A stretch of 64,000 nt of DNA from positions 62,001-126,000 of the forward strand of contig CAZAJG010000004.1 of assembly GCA_964485405.1 (NCBI GenBank), read 5' to 3'. This stretch comes from CAKZNE01 sp964485405 (GTDB lineage Bacteria; Bacteroidota; Bacteroidia; Flavobacteriales; Schleiferiaceae). This document shows, in pieces, positions 34,820 to 43,009 of this stretch. The position numbers were made by a program, and so were the translations under genes. Below the pieces are notes generated by a model. It ran no database searches. It worked only from the letters and a program-made list of their open reading frames with translations, and had not been told where the DNA came from. The first letter of the stretch is position 1, and the number at the start of each line of letters is the position of its first letter.

Positions 34820-35148
34820 TCCTTCCTATTAATTTAGCAACAACCGAATGGAATCAGAAACTTTATACCATTATAAGTCTCGCCTATAGGCATCAATGAC
34901 TGATTAGAAAACCTCTATAAGATAGGTAAGTAGCTTTAAGATAGCTATTTATGCTTTTTCTTCCGTCTTTTATAAAAGCGTATTGGCATTAAGTTAACAA
35001 TAGCGCGAACATTTTCGGGTTTTCAAAGCTTATCTTTGCGAAAATTTACCAACTGAAAAACAACAATTCACATACAGAAGCGAATCATCTTGACTTCCAG
35101 TCAAGCTCAAAGGTTATTTTCAGTTTAGGAAGAACATTAGTTTTAATT
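34820..35148 (+). other. Intergenic region before the ABC exporter unit
   Basis: 329 bp without a convincing gene. It holds a -7 type box TATCTTTG at 35031-35038, and a frame open from 34993 that runs into the 35149 ORF without an ATG, GTG or TTG before 35149. TAAGATAG occurs twice near 34918 and 34936. No terminator hairpin was found after czcB. Confidence 0.5.
35031..35038 (+). promoter_or_regulatory. Candidate -7 promoter box (TATCTTTG)
   Basis: Exact match to TAnnTTTG. The transcription start is expected near 35044. A -33 element is not clear. Confidence 0.45.
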
Positions 35149-35424
35149 TTGACTTTGTGTTTTTCCATTTCGCTAGTTGATGTTCATCTGCATTCCCTTA
35201 TTAAAAGTAAAGATACAATTGAGTTGAAAAGCTCTAAAGAGTTATCCGATGAAGGAGAAAATGAGCATGAATCTGAAGATGAGGAGATAGAAAAAGATGT
35301 TCTCCCAATTCAATTTTTTGCGGTCTTACATTCACTAAAAGATGTAACTTCTCATGATTTTCATCAGACTGTAAAATATAAAGTACATTTATTCCAAAAT
35401 ACTCCGCCACCGGATAAAGTTTAA
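35149..35424 (+). CDS. Small hypothetical membrane-anchored acidic/His protein (start uncertain)
   Basis: 91 residues from a TTG, but the frame stays open upstream to 34993 and encodes more of the hydrophobic helix (VIFSLGRTLVLILTLCFSISLV). The true start is therefore probably upstream, between 35044 and 35149, using a non-ATG codon (for example CTG 35053 or ATT 35044). After the helix comes an acidic part (DEGENEHESEDEEIEKD) and a His-containing tail ending PPPDKV. I do not recognise the family. It precedes the ABC/HlyD/TolC unit by about 100 bp. Confidence 0.45.
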   Translation: MTLCFSISLVDVHLHSLIKSKDTIELKSSKELSDEGENEHESEDEEIEKDVLPIQFFAVLHSLKDVTSHDFHQTVKYKVHLFQNTPPPDKV

Positions 35425-35526
35425 CCCTATTTTTCTCGCTCTAATAAAATTAGAATGAGAATACAAATTACTGTTAATCAGTAATTTTAAGCAACCTACT
35501 TAAACTTATAGTTCACAAAAAAAAAT

Positions 35527-37236
35527 ATGGATTCAAATCTAAAGTTAAACCCGGTAAAGCGATTCTGGCTGTTGCTTCAACCGGATAAAAAAGAGGTACG
35601 AGATGTATATGTTTATGCCATCTTTAATGGTCTTTTAAACCTTTCTCTTCCGGTAGGTATACAGGCGATCATAAACCTGATTCAAGGTGGAAGTGTAAAT
35701 GCAGCATGGATCGTTTTGGTTGTTTTTGTAATACTTGGTGTAGCACTTACAGGAATGATGCAAATCGGCCAATTGAGAATCACGGAGAATCTTCAACAAA
35801 AAATATTTTCACGCGCGGCTTTTGAGTTTGCCTACCGCATTCCTCGTATCAAACTCGAAGCTTTATACAAGCAATATGCTCCAGAATTGATGAATCGCTT
35901 TTTTGATATTATTTCAGTACAAAAGGGTCTATCTAAAATTCTTACTGATTTCTCTACAGCAGCAGTACAAGTGGTTTTTGGATTAATACTCCTCTCCCTC
36001 TATCACCCATTCTTTATTGCTTTTAGTGTAATCTTAATTATACTGGTTTATGCTATTTTCCGATTAACGGCTAAAAAAGGTTTGAAAACAAGCTTAAATG
36101 AATCTAAAAGTAAATACAAGGTAGCTTACTGGTTGGAAGAATTAGCCAGAACCAACATTACGTTTAAGCTTGCCGGAAATACAAGTCTGCCTTTAACCAA
36201 AACAGACCATGAAGTAGGTAAATATCTCAAGAATAGGGAAGGTCACTTTAAGGTACTTATTCAACAGTATTCTTTAATGATTGGCTTTAAAGTAATTGTT
36301 GCCACCGGACTTTTAGCCATTGGGGGAATTCTGGTAATGGAGCAACAAATGAACATTGGCCAGTTTGTGGCTTCTGAAATCATCATCTTACTGGTGATGG
36401 GCTCTGTAGAAAAGCTTATCCTCAGCTTAGAAACCATATATGATGTACTTACTTCCTTAGAAAAGATAGGGCAAGTAACGGATATGGAACTGGAAAAAGA
36501 AGATGGAATCGATTTACTACCCCATGCTAGTGGCAAGGCAATAGACTTGGAGTTAAAAGATGTAAACTTCCGTTACCCAGACCAACCCATCAAAACGATA
36601 AACGACCTCTCGTTCTCCTTAAAAGCAGGAGAAAAGATATTGTTAACCGGTAGAAATGGATCCGGTAAGTCTACCCTACTCCATCTTATATCTGCAAGTT
36701 ACACACCACAGTCAGGTCAAATTATCTATGAGAACTTTCCACAAGGAAACCTCAATCCAGCTCAGTTGAGGTCTGTAATTGGAGATTGCCAAAAAGAAGA
36801 TCTTCTCTTTGAAGGTAGTTTACTAAGTAATATTGATATGGGCCGAGAACATGCCACCTTTGAAAATGTACAGTGGGCAGTAAAAAATCTTGAGCTATCA
36901 GAATTTGTTAATTCCCTGCCGGAAGGTTACGATACTATTCTTCAACCAGAAGGTAAAGGCTTACCGAGATCCGTGATCAGTAAACTCCTACTGGCTAGAT
37001 CGATTGTAGGCAAACCCAAGCTACTATTGGTTAAAGACATTTTTTCGACTTTAGATACGAAAGACCAGAAGAAAATTATTGACTTCATCACTTGCAATGA
37101 ATGTGGCTGGACTATGATTGCCATATCATCAAACTCATATTTAGCATCCAAAATGAACCATATCGCCCAAATGGATAAAGGACGAATTGTAAAAATTGGG
37201 AGTTACGAGGAAATGAAATCTACACTAACTTTTTAA
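35527..37236 (+). CDS. ABC exporter permease-ATPase with degenerate signature motif
   Basis: 569 residues. An ABC transmembrane domain spans about 20-310 (five to six helices) and a nucleotide-binding domain about 335-565. Walker A is intact (TGRNGSGKST). The signature LSGGQ is replaced by LPRSV in GKGLPRSVISKLLLARS. The Walker B region reads LLLVKDIFSTLD instead of LLLLDEPTSALD. It has no N-terminal peptidase domain. With the HlyD (10 bp downstream) and TolC genes it forms a type I-like exporter. Similar signature-poor ATPases occur in Bacteroidota; the cargo is unknown. Confidence 0.85.
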   Translation: MDSNLKLNPVKRFWLLLQPDKKEVRDVYVYAIFNGLLNLSLPVGIQAIINLIQGGSVNAAWIVLVVFVILGVALTGMMQIGQLRITENLQQKIFSRAAFEFAYRIPRIKLEALYKQYAPELMNRFFDIISVQKGLSKILTDFSTAAVQVVFGLILLSLYHPFFIAFSVILIILVYAIFRLTAKKGLKTSLNESKSKYKVAYWLEELARTNITFKLAGNTSLPLTKTDHEVGKYLKNREGHFKVLIQQYSLMIGFKVIVATGLLAIGGILVMEQQMNIGQFVASEIIILLVMGSVEKLILSLETIYDVLTSLEKIGQVTDMELEKEDGIDLLPHASGKAIDLELKDVNFRYPDQPIKTINDLSFSLKAGEKILLTGRNGSGKSTLLHLISASYTPQSGQIIYENFPQGNLNPAQLRSVIGDCQKEDLLFEGSLLSNIDMGREHATFENVQWAVKNLELSEFVNSLPEGYDTILQPEGKGLPRSVISKLLLARSIVGKPKLLLVKDIFSTLDTKDQKKIIDFITCNECGWTMIAISSNSYLASKMNHIAQMDKGRIVKIGSYEEMKSTLTF

Positions 37237-37246
37237 TTAGAGGATC

Positions 37247-38599
37247 ATGTTAAATATTTCACCGAACCATGTTTCCCCTAAAATTGATAAAAATGAGTTT
37301 CCTACACTGAAAAAGGTAGAGGAAAAGCAGGGGAAAAAAGTATTACTCCGAATTGTAACCGTAGCGCTTATTATTGGCCTTATTATGATGTTCCTACCCT
37401 GGACACAGAACATTCGTGCTAGTGGAGATGTAACCACACTAAGGCCGGATGAAAGACCTCAGACTATTCCTTCCGTAATAGCGGGAAGGATTGAAAAATG
37501 GTATGTGCAAGAAGGAGACTTTGTACAAAAAGGCGATACCATCATTTTTATATCCGAGATTAAAGGAGAGTACTGGGATCCAGACTTGCTATCGAGAACC
37601 AAAGATCGTAGAGATTTTAAAGCACAAACGGTAAAATCGTACGAAGAAAAAATCGGAGCTCTAGAAAGTCAGGCAAAAGCCCTGAGCGAACAAAGAGTTT
37701 TGAAACTTCAACAAGCTAGGATTAAGTTACAACAGGCACAGTTAAAAGCCGAACGCGATAGCATCTCCAACAGAGCCGCTGAAATAGCTGTTAAAACAGC
37801 TGATTTGCAGTATAAACGATTTGAAGAGCTGTATAAAGAGGGACTTAAATCTTTAACCGATTTAGAGAATAGAAACCTCAAATGGCAAGAGGCGCAAGCC
37901 AAAGGTATTGCGGCCAAAAACAAATGGTTAGCCTCTAAAAACGATTTGATTGACGCGAAAGTGGAGCTCTCTTCTATTAACGCCAAATTCGATACGGATT
38001 TAGCCAAAATAAGTTCGGACAAGTTTACAGCAATGTCAAACAAATACGACTCCGAAGGCTTAGTTACTAAACTAGACAATGAGTATAGTAACTACAGCAG
38101 AAGAAATAGTTTCTACTACATAACAGCACCACAGAGCGGATACATTACCCAAGGTATCCAAAATGGAATTGGTGAAACCGTAAAAGAAGGTCAGGCCTTA
38201 GTTAGCATTATGCCAGAACGATACCATTTGGCGGTGGAGCTTTATGTGGATCCGATTGATCTACCCTTATTGGACATTGGGCAAGAAGTACGAATCATAT
38301 TTGATGGATGGCCAGCCATTGTTTTTTCTGGATGGCCCAATGCCAGCACAGGTACTTATGGAGGCAAAGTATATGCTATTGACCGTTTTATCGGTGCAAA
38401 TGGTAAGTATCGGATATTGGCTCAGCCAGATCCAAACGATGTGCCTTGGCCAGATGCCCTCCGTTTTGGAGGTGGAACATCCAACCTCATTCTATTGAAA
38501 GATGTGCCTATTTGGTATGAACTTTGGCGAAAAATCAATGGCTTCCCGCCTGATTTCTATAGAGGTAACGTGAGTACTGAATCGGCTAAAAAGAAATAG
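37247..38599 (+). CDS. HlyD-family membrane fusion protein
   Basis: 450 residues. One N-terminal membrane helix lies at about 32-50 (LLRIVTVALIIGLIMMFLP). A biotinyl-lipoyl-like half motif follows (AGRIEKWYVQEGDFVQKGDTIIFIS). A long coiled coil spans about 115-280, and the second lipoyl half is YITAPQSGYITQGIQNGIGETVKEGQALVSI. A beta-barrel domain follows. It bridges the ABC protein and the TolC channel, and is 10 bp from the ABC gene and 2 bp from the TolC gene. Confidence 0.9.
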   Translation: MLNISPNHVSPKIDKNEFPTLKKVEEKQGKKVLLRIVTVALIIGLIMMFLPWTQNIRASGDVTTLRPDERPQTIPSVIAGRIEKWYVQEGDFVQKGDTIIFISEIKGEYWDPDLLSRTKDRRDFKAQTVKSYEEKIGALESQAKALSEQRVLKLQQARIKLQQAQLKAERDSISNRAAEIAVKTADLQYKRFEELYKEGLKSLTDLENRNLKWQEAQAKGIAAKNKWLASKNDLIDAKVELSSINAKFDTDLAKISSDKFTAMSNKYDSEGLVTKLDNEYSNYSRRNSFYYITAPQSGYITQGIQNGIGETVKEGQALVSIMPERYHLAVELYVDPIDLPLLDIGQEVRIIFDGWPAIVFSGWPNASTGTYGGKVYAIDRFIGANGKYRILAQPDPNDVPWPDALRFGGGTSNLILLKDVPIWYELWRKINGFPPDFYRGNVSTESAKKK

Positions 38600-38601
38600 A
38601 C

Positions 38602-40026
38602 TTGAAAAATAGAAAGCATAAATATCTTGGCTTTTTGTGGGTCATTCTTCTCCTTACAGGATTACAGTACCAGACTTTCGGACAATCCGATAGCGCAACA
38701 ATACTGGGCTTTGATGAGTATTTAGAAATTGTGCGTAAAGAGCACCCTATTTCCTACAGAGCCGAATTACAAGTAGCCAAAGCAAAGGCGAATACCCTTA
38801 GAGCAAAAGGTAACTTCGACCCCATTTTAGCCGGTGATTTAAACCAGAAGTACTTTAAAGACGATCAGTATTACGATATCTTAAATGCTGGAGTTAAAGT
38901 ACCCACTTGGTTTGGTGTTACGTTTGAAGCTGGATATGACAACAATCAAGGTACCCGTTTAAATCCTGAAAACTATACACCTGATCAAGGTTTATGGTTT
39001 GCCGGAGTAAAGGTGCCCATCGGTAAAGGCTTAATCATTGATAAACGAAGAGCGGAATGGCGTCAATCTAAAGTATTTGTAAAAAGTACAGAACAAGAAC
39101 AGCGGATTATTCTCAATGAGCTTATTCTCAATGCCTCAGAGTCTTATTGGAAATGGTTTAAAGCCTACAATAAAATGAAGGTATATGAAGAAGCCGTAGA
39201 AAATGCCCGTATCCGATTGCAAAATATTCGCGTTAACGTACGAGTTGGAGATCGCCCGGTAATTGATACCCTAGAAGCGAGTATTCAGCTGCAAAACCGC
39301 TTAATTGGTCAACAAGAAGCAATTCTAGATTTTAACAACAGCAAACAGCTCTTAGAAATTTACTTGTGGAGAGAAGGGTTTTTCCCTTTGGAACTCAATG
39401 AAAACACCTTCCCGCCCCTATTTACGTTAGACATGGCTTCTAATCCGGATCTCATTCTTTTCTCAAGTATAGATTCTTTGAAATATACGCACCCTGAAAT
39501 TTTAAAGAGTCAATATAAAATTGAATCCAAAGAGATCAAACAGAAGCTGTTAAAGGAGAACTTTAAGCCGAAATTGGATTTAAAGTATAACGCAATTTCA
39601 CAACCCGTATCGGACAACGTAATCGGCAACTACAACCCCAACGATTACACCTGGGGAGCAAGTGTAAGCTTTCCTTTGTTTTTGAGGAAAGAAAGAGGGG
39701 AATTGCGATTAAACAAAACGGAAATAGGAGAACTTACAGCGGAGTTAGATTTTAAGGTAGAGCAAATTGAATATAAAGCTATGGCCGCTTTTAACAATTG
39801 GTCTATAAGTGTAAATCAAATCAATCTAAACGGGGAAAATGTAGATAACTATCTGCGTCTGTTAAATGGTGAGCAAAATCTATTTGATAATGGAGAAAGC
39901 TCCCTATTCCTTATAAACTCCAGAGAGAAATCATATATCGACTCCCAGCTCAAACTGATTGATGCGATCAGTAACAATCAACAAGCGGATATTTATGCCC
40001 GCTATGCACTTGGGATTCTTTTCTAA
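38602..40026 (+). CDS. TolC-family outer-membrane channel
   Basis: 474 residues from a TTG start 2 bp after the HlyD stop. A signal-peptide-like start (YLGFLWVILLLTGLQYQTFG) is followed by two TolC repeats of long amphipathic helices and barrel strands (FDPILAGDLNQKYFKD, SVSFPLFLRKERGELRL). It supplies the outer-membrane exit for the exporter. A bidirectional terminator lies right after the stop. Confidence 0.9.
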   Translation: MKNRKHKYLGFLWVILLLTGLQYQTFGQSDSATILGFDEYLEIVRKEHPISYRAELQVAKAKANTLRAKGNFDPILAGDLNQKYFKDDQYYDILNAGVKVPTWFGVTFEAGYDNNQGTRLNPENYTPDQGLWFAGVKVPIGKGLIIDKRRAEWRQSKVFVKSTEQEQRIILNELILNASESYWKWFKAYNKMKVYEEAVENARIRLQNIRVNVRVGDRPVIDTLEASIQLQNRLIGQQEAILDFNNSKQLLEIYLWREGFFPLELNENTFPPLFTLDMASNPDLILFSSIDSLKYTHPEILKSQYKIESKEIKQKLLKENFKPKLDLKYNAISQPVSDNVIGNYNPNDYTWGASVSFPLFLRKERGELRLNKTEIGELTAELDFKVEQIEYKAMAAFNNWSISVNQINLNGENVDNYLRLLNGEQNLFDNGESSLFLINSREKSYIDSQLKLIDAISNNQQADIYARYALGILF

Positions 40027-40034
40027 GGCTATAA

Positions 40035-40072
40035 AATAAGGCTGGTAAATTGCAAAATCTACCAGCCTTATT
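40035..40072. terminator. Bidirectional Rho-independent terminator
   Basis: Perfect 13-bp stem AATAAGGCTGGTA/TACCAGCCTTATT (40035-40047 with 40060-40072), followed by a T run on the plus strand and preceded by A-rich bases serving the minus strand. It sits between convergent genes. Confidence 0.92.
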
Positions 40073-40075
40073 TTT

Positions 40076-40822
40076 TTAAGATTTCATGTAGTCTTCATCT
40101 ACACTACCCTCCACTCCTTTAACATCACCTTTGGATTCGTGTTGCCACATATACCAACCCTTTTCCTTCCATAAAGCAGGAACTTCTGGTTCTTTTGCAT
40201 CTGTGTATTGAGCAATCCAAAGCTTGTACTTGGCAAAGGCTTCATTGTTTAAAAACTGTGTAGCAAAGGGATTATCAGTATAAATTACAGGAGCTACGCC
40301 TAATTTCTCCTCCACTGTATTCAACCAACTTAAAACATTGTTTTGATAGTCTTCAACCGTCATTCCTCCAATAGAAGAACCTTCTAAGTCGATTACTGGT
40401 GCTAGGTCTGTGCTCTCATCCCAGTCTTTTACTACACTTAAAAAATGTTGAGCTTGTGTTTTTCCATTATCCTGAGCTACATAAAAATGGTAGGCCCCTC
40501 TTTTCATACCACTTTGTTTGATTCCTTCCCAATTTTTTACAAAATCAGGATCTACAAACGCCTCGCCCTCTGTAGCTTTAGCGTAGGCAAAAGCATACTT
40601 TTCAGCATCTACTTCATCCCAGTTTACTGTACCGTTAAAATGACTTACATCTATACCTGTTGTAATGATTGGTTCAACAGGCTTCTTCTCCTCTTTTGGT
40701 GGTTTGGGAGCTGCAGCTTCGGTTTGGTCTTGTTTTTTTTCAGGTTTACTTTCTGTGGTGGTTGCATTTTGACAAGCTCCAAAAAGCAAGCTTATGCAAA
40801 ATAAGGGTAAAAGGTGTTTCAT
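40076..40822 (-). CDS. GH25 lysozyme-family lipoprotein
   Basis: 248 residues. The lipobox is LLFGAC, followed by a Lys/Glu/Pro-rich linker (to about 52). The GH25 domain then follows: GIDVSHFNGTVNW with the catalytic Asp, YAFAYAKATEG, GAYHFY, PVIDLEG with the catalytic Asp-x-Glu, and WIAQY. It cleaves muramic-acid glycosidic bonds in peptidoglycan and is anchored in the envelope. It lies 27 bp downstream of a membrane protein gene on the same strand, so they may be cotranscribed. Confidence 0.92.
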   Translation of the reverse strand: MKHLLPLFCISLLFGACQNATTTESKPEKKQDQTEAAAPKPPKEEKKPVEPIITTGIDVSHFNGTVNWDEVDAEKYAFAYAKATEGEAFVDPDFVKNWEGIKQSGMKRGAYHFYVAQDNGKTQAQHFLSVVKDWDESTDLAPVIDLEGSSIGGMTVEDYQNNVLSWLNTVEEKLGVAPVIYTDNPFATQFLNNEAFAKYKLWIAQYTDAKEPEVPALWKEKGWYMWQHESKGDVKGVEGSVDEDYMKS

Positions 40823-40849
40823 AAAGTTTGATTTATATAGATTAATCGA

Positions 40850-41704
40850 TTACGAATGGATTTTTGTTGGTAGGGATACATTGAGTTTTTCCCCAACGAT
40901 GTGCTCAAAAAGTATTTTAAAAAGGTAGAAATATCCAAAAGGCAACAGCACAAAAGCTACCAGTACGTGAATAAATAAGTTGACCGCTTGTTGAATCAAT
41001 TGCTTACTACCTTCTTTTAAAACATCAGCAGAATCTTTGTAAACCAGAGATACATCATCTTCTACATGACCCACTACCTTTTTTACATCATCCCCTATCT
41101 TTTGGAAAAAATCTAGCTTACCGCCATTCTCCTTCTTTTGTTTTTCTTTTAACGCTTCTAGTTTGGATGCTCTAGTCTTTTCTTCGCTTTGGTAAGTAGC
41201 GTAGTTCTTTTTGAGATTCTCGTTCAATGTATTTCCAAAGTTGATATTAGCCTCATTACCAAACATTTTAGAAATGTGAACAAAAGCAGGTAAACCCGGA
41301 TTGAGTAAAAAAAAGAGCATGAGAAGTTTGGTGCAAATGGATCGTGTTCTAGGTATAAAGATTCCGATCCATAAAAGAGCAGCGATAACTTTAATCGCTA
41401 AAGTTTTACTTACCGTTACTATCATAATTTGTGCACCAAGTATAATAGAGCTATAACTCAACCACTGCTGACCTTTTGAGAAAATATCAGCTATTCCATC
41501 AAAGGTTCCAGATACCAAGGGTATTCTTGTTGATTCTGCAATTTTCGCCTCTAAAATCAATTCTGTAGCGATGGCTAAACTTTCAAGCGATGTACTTTCC
41601 GTATCTATCAAAAATTTAAGAGCACTTTTCTCCAGTACGCCCCAAAAAATGAGAACTAATAGCAGAAAGCTAATGATTTGAGGAAACAGAATTTTTTTCA
41701 TCAT
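40850..41704 (-). CDS. Hypothetical multi-pass membrane protein
   Basis: 284 residues. Hydrophobic segments lie at about 8-26, 83-100, 103-120, 122-140 and 240-268. Between them is a charged, coiled-coil-like region of about 165-225 (EKTRASKLEALKEKQKKEN and a DDVKKVVGHVEDDV stretch). I do not recognise the family. It sits 27 bp upstream of the GH25 lysozyme gene, so an envelope-related function is possible by association only. Two initial Met codons are adjacent, and either could be used. Confidence 0.65.
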   Translation of the reverse strand: MMKKILFPQIISFLLLVLIFWGVLEKSALKFLIDTESTSLESLAIATELILEAKIAESTRIPLVSGTFDGIADIFSKGQQWLSYSSIILGAQIMIVTVSKTLAIKVIAALLWIGIFIPRTRSICTKLLMLFFLLNPGLPAFVHISKMFGNEANINFGNTLNENLKKNYATYQSEEKTRASKLEALKEKQKKENGGKLDFFQKIGDDVKKVVGHVEDDVSLVYKDSADVLKEGSKQLIQQAVNLFIHVLVAFVLLPFGYFYLFKILFEHIVGEKLNVSLPTKIHS

Positions 41705-41906
41705 ACTTGAGATTTGGAGTCTTACTAAATTATCAACTATCCATGTTTTCGAACCAGAATTTGACCTTTTATAATTTACAACTCTTATGGTTTTATAATC
41801 AAAGTATTACCTGTCAAAATAAAAGATTTTGCACTACAACTTAACTTAGCCAAGTAGAGTTTACACTTTGTTTTAAAGCAATACCCCAACTCAATATGAG
41901 ATGATC

Positions 41907-41922
41907 AGGATTGTTCAATCCT
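41907..41922. repeat. Compact inverted repeat, possible operator
   Basis: AGGATTG/CAATCCT 7-bp arms with a 2-nt spacer. They extend by GAT/ATC beyond a single mismatch on each side (41903-41926). Confidence 0.55.
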
Positions 41923-42058
41923 CATCAAAAATTTTAGATTACAGTTTTTATACAGCTATCGTAAAAACCTGATTACTAATTATTTTTTACTGAATGCAAC
42001 ACTTTTACAACTCATTTAATTAATTGATAAAAGCATGGTATTTTTCTCGTTCTAAATT

Positions 42059-42083
42059 CTTAAAATTGTCAGAGAATTTTAAG
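42059..42083 (+). repeat. Inverted repeat upstream of the PhzF-like gene
   Basis: Perfect 9-bp arms CTTAAAATT/AATTTTAAG separated by 7 nt. It ends 29 nt before the ATG at 42113, so it is either an operator or a leader hairpin. Confidence 0.55.
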
Positions 42084-42112
42084 GAGTACTAAGACCATTA
42101 TCAACACACATC

Positions 42113-42916
42113 ATGATTGTCCCTTTTTCGTTAATTGAAGTTTTTAATGACAAAAAACTGGGTTTTAATGGCAATATAGCTGCCGTAGTAAAACTTAAGG
42201 CAGCACTACCCGATTCTACCATGCAACAAATTGCAGCTGATTTTAATCAACCAGCTACCGCCTTTATATGGCCTGGCCATGATGATTTGTCTTTTCACAT
42301 ACGTTGGTTTGCCCCGGATACAGAAATCGGGCTTTGTGGGCACGGCTCCTTAGCTGCTGTAGCTTCTCTTAGCGAAGGTGCTTTTTTAAACAAGATTGTA
42401 AAATTGCATTACAGAAATGGAATTATTGAAACTTCTCGCCTTTCGGAAGAAAGTGCTGAAATAAAAATGAAACCGATTGAAGCGTATCAGGAAGAGGCTA
42501 TTCCTGCTAAGTTAGAAGAGGCTTTGAATACCAAAGTATTGGGCTATTTCCTCACCAACAATAAAGAAATTGTTCTGCTAGAGAATGAAGAAGCTATCAA
42601 AAATCTAAACCCAAATTTTGCACTACTAAGAGAGCTTAAACCTTTTGGATACAGTATTACGGCTCCTGGAGAAAATGTAGACTTTGTAAGTAGAACAATC
42701 ATTCCTTTTGTAAAACAATTGGAAGATCCTGCCACTGGCTCTTCCCACGCTGCTTTAACTCCATTTTGGGCTAAGCGATTAAGCAAAGTTAAAATGGAAG
42801 CTCACCAACTCAGTGAAAGAGGTGGTAAATTTCTATGTAAGCTTGATGATGAGTGGGTTAGCTTAAAAGGAAACTACAGTTTTTTTGCGGAAGGACAAGT
42901 ATCTATAGAAGCTTAG
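42113..42916 (+). CDS. PhzF-family isomerase-like protein with altered catalytic residue
   Basis: 267 residues with the PhzF/DAP-epimerase-like fold. Conserved parts are EVFNDKKLGFNGNIAAVV at the start, FAPDTEIGLCGHGSLAA and LEDPATGSSHAALTPFW. The catalytic Glu of the usual 'LSETAF' motif is replaced by Ala (FNQPATAF). Either a different residue does the acid-base work or the reaction differs. Substrates of the family are very diverse, and this one is unknown. It stands alone, with inverted repeats upstream. Confidence 0.85.
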   Translation: MIVPFSLIEVFNDKKLGFNGNIAAVVKLKAALPDSTMQQIAADFNQPATAFIWPGHDDLSFHIRWFAPDTEIGLCGHGSLAAVASLSEGAFLNKIVKLHYRNGIIETSRLSEESAEIKMKPIEAYQEEAIPAKLEEALNTKVLGYFLTNNKEIVLLENEEAIKNLNPNFALLRELKPFGYSITAPGENVDFVSRTIIPFVKQLEDPATGSSHAALTPFWAKRLSKVKMEAHQLSERGGKFLCKLDDEWVSLKGNYSFFAEGQVSIEA

Positions 42917-42959
42917 AATTTAATTATCCTCCATACCTATTCATCCCATTAAGTTGGCT

Positions 42960-42967
42960 TAGCTTTG
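42960..42967 (+). promoter_or_regulatory. -7 promoter box of the MFS transporter
   Basis: TAGCTTTG matches TAnnTTTG exactly, 42 nt before the ATG at 43010. Confidence 0.45.
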
Positions 42968-43009
42968 CCTCGCTTTAGGTCGATACGCTATTGATCTATT
43001 TCCTACACT

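Larger units (their letters stand above)
41705..42112. other. Long divergent intergenic region
   Basis: 408 bp, very AT-rich, with no convincing ORF. It contains two inverted repeats: AGGATTG-TT-CAATCCT at 41907-41922 and CTTAAAATT-N7-AATTTTAAG at 42059-42083, the latter 30 bp before the PhzF-like start. It must hold the promoters of both divergent genes, but no clean TAnnTTTG was found. Confidence 0.6.
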
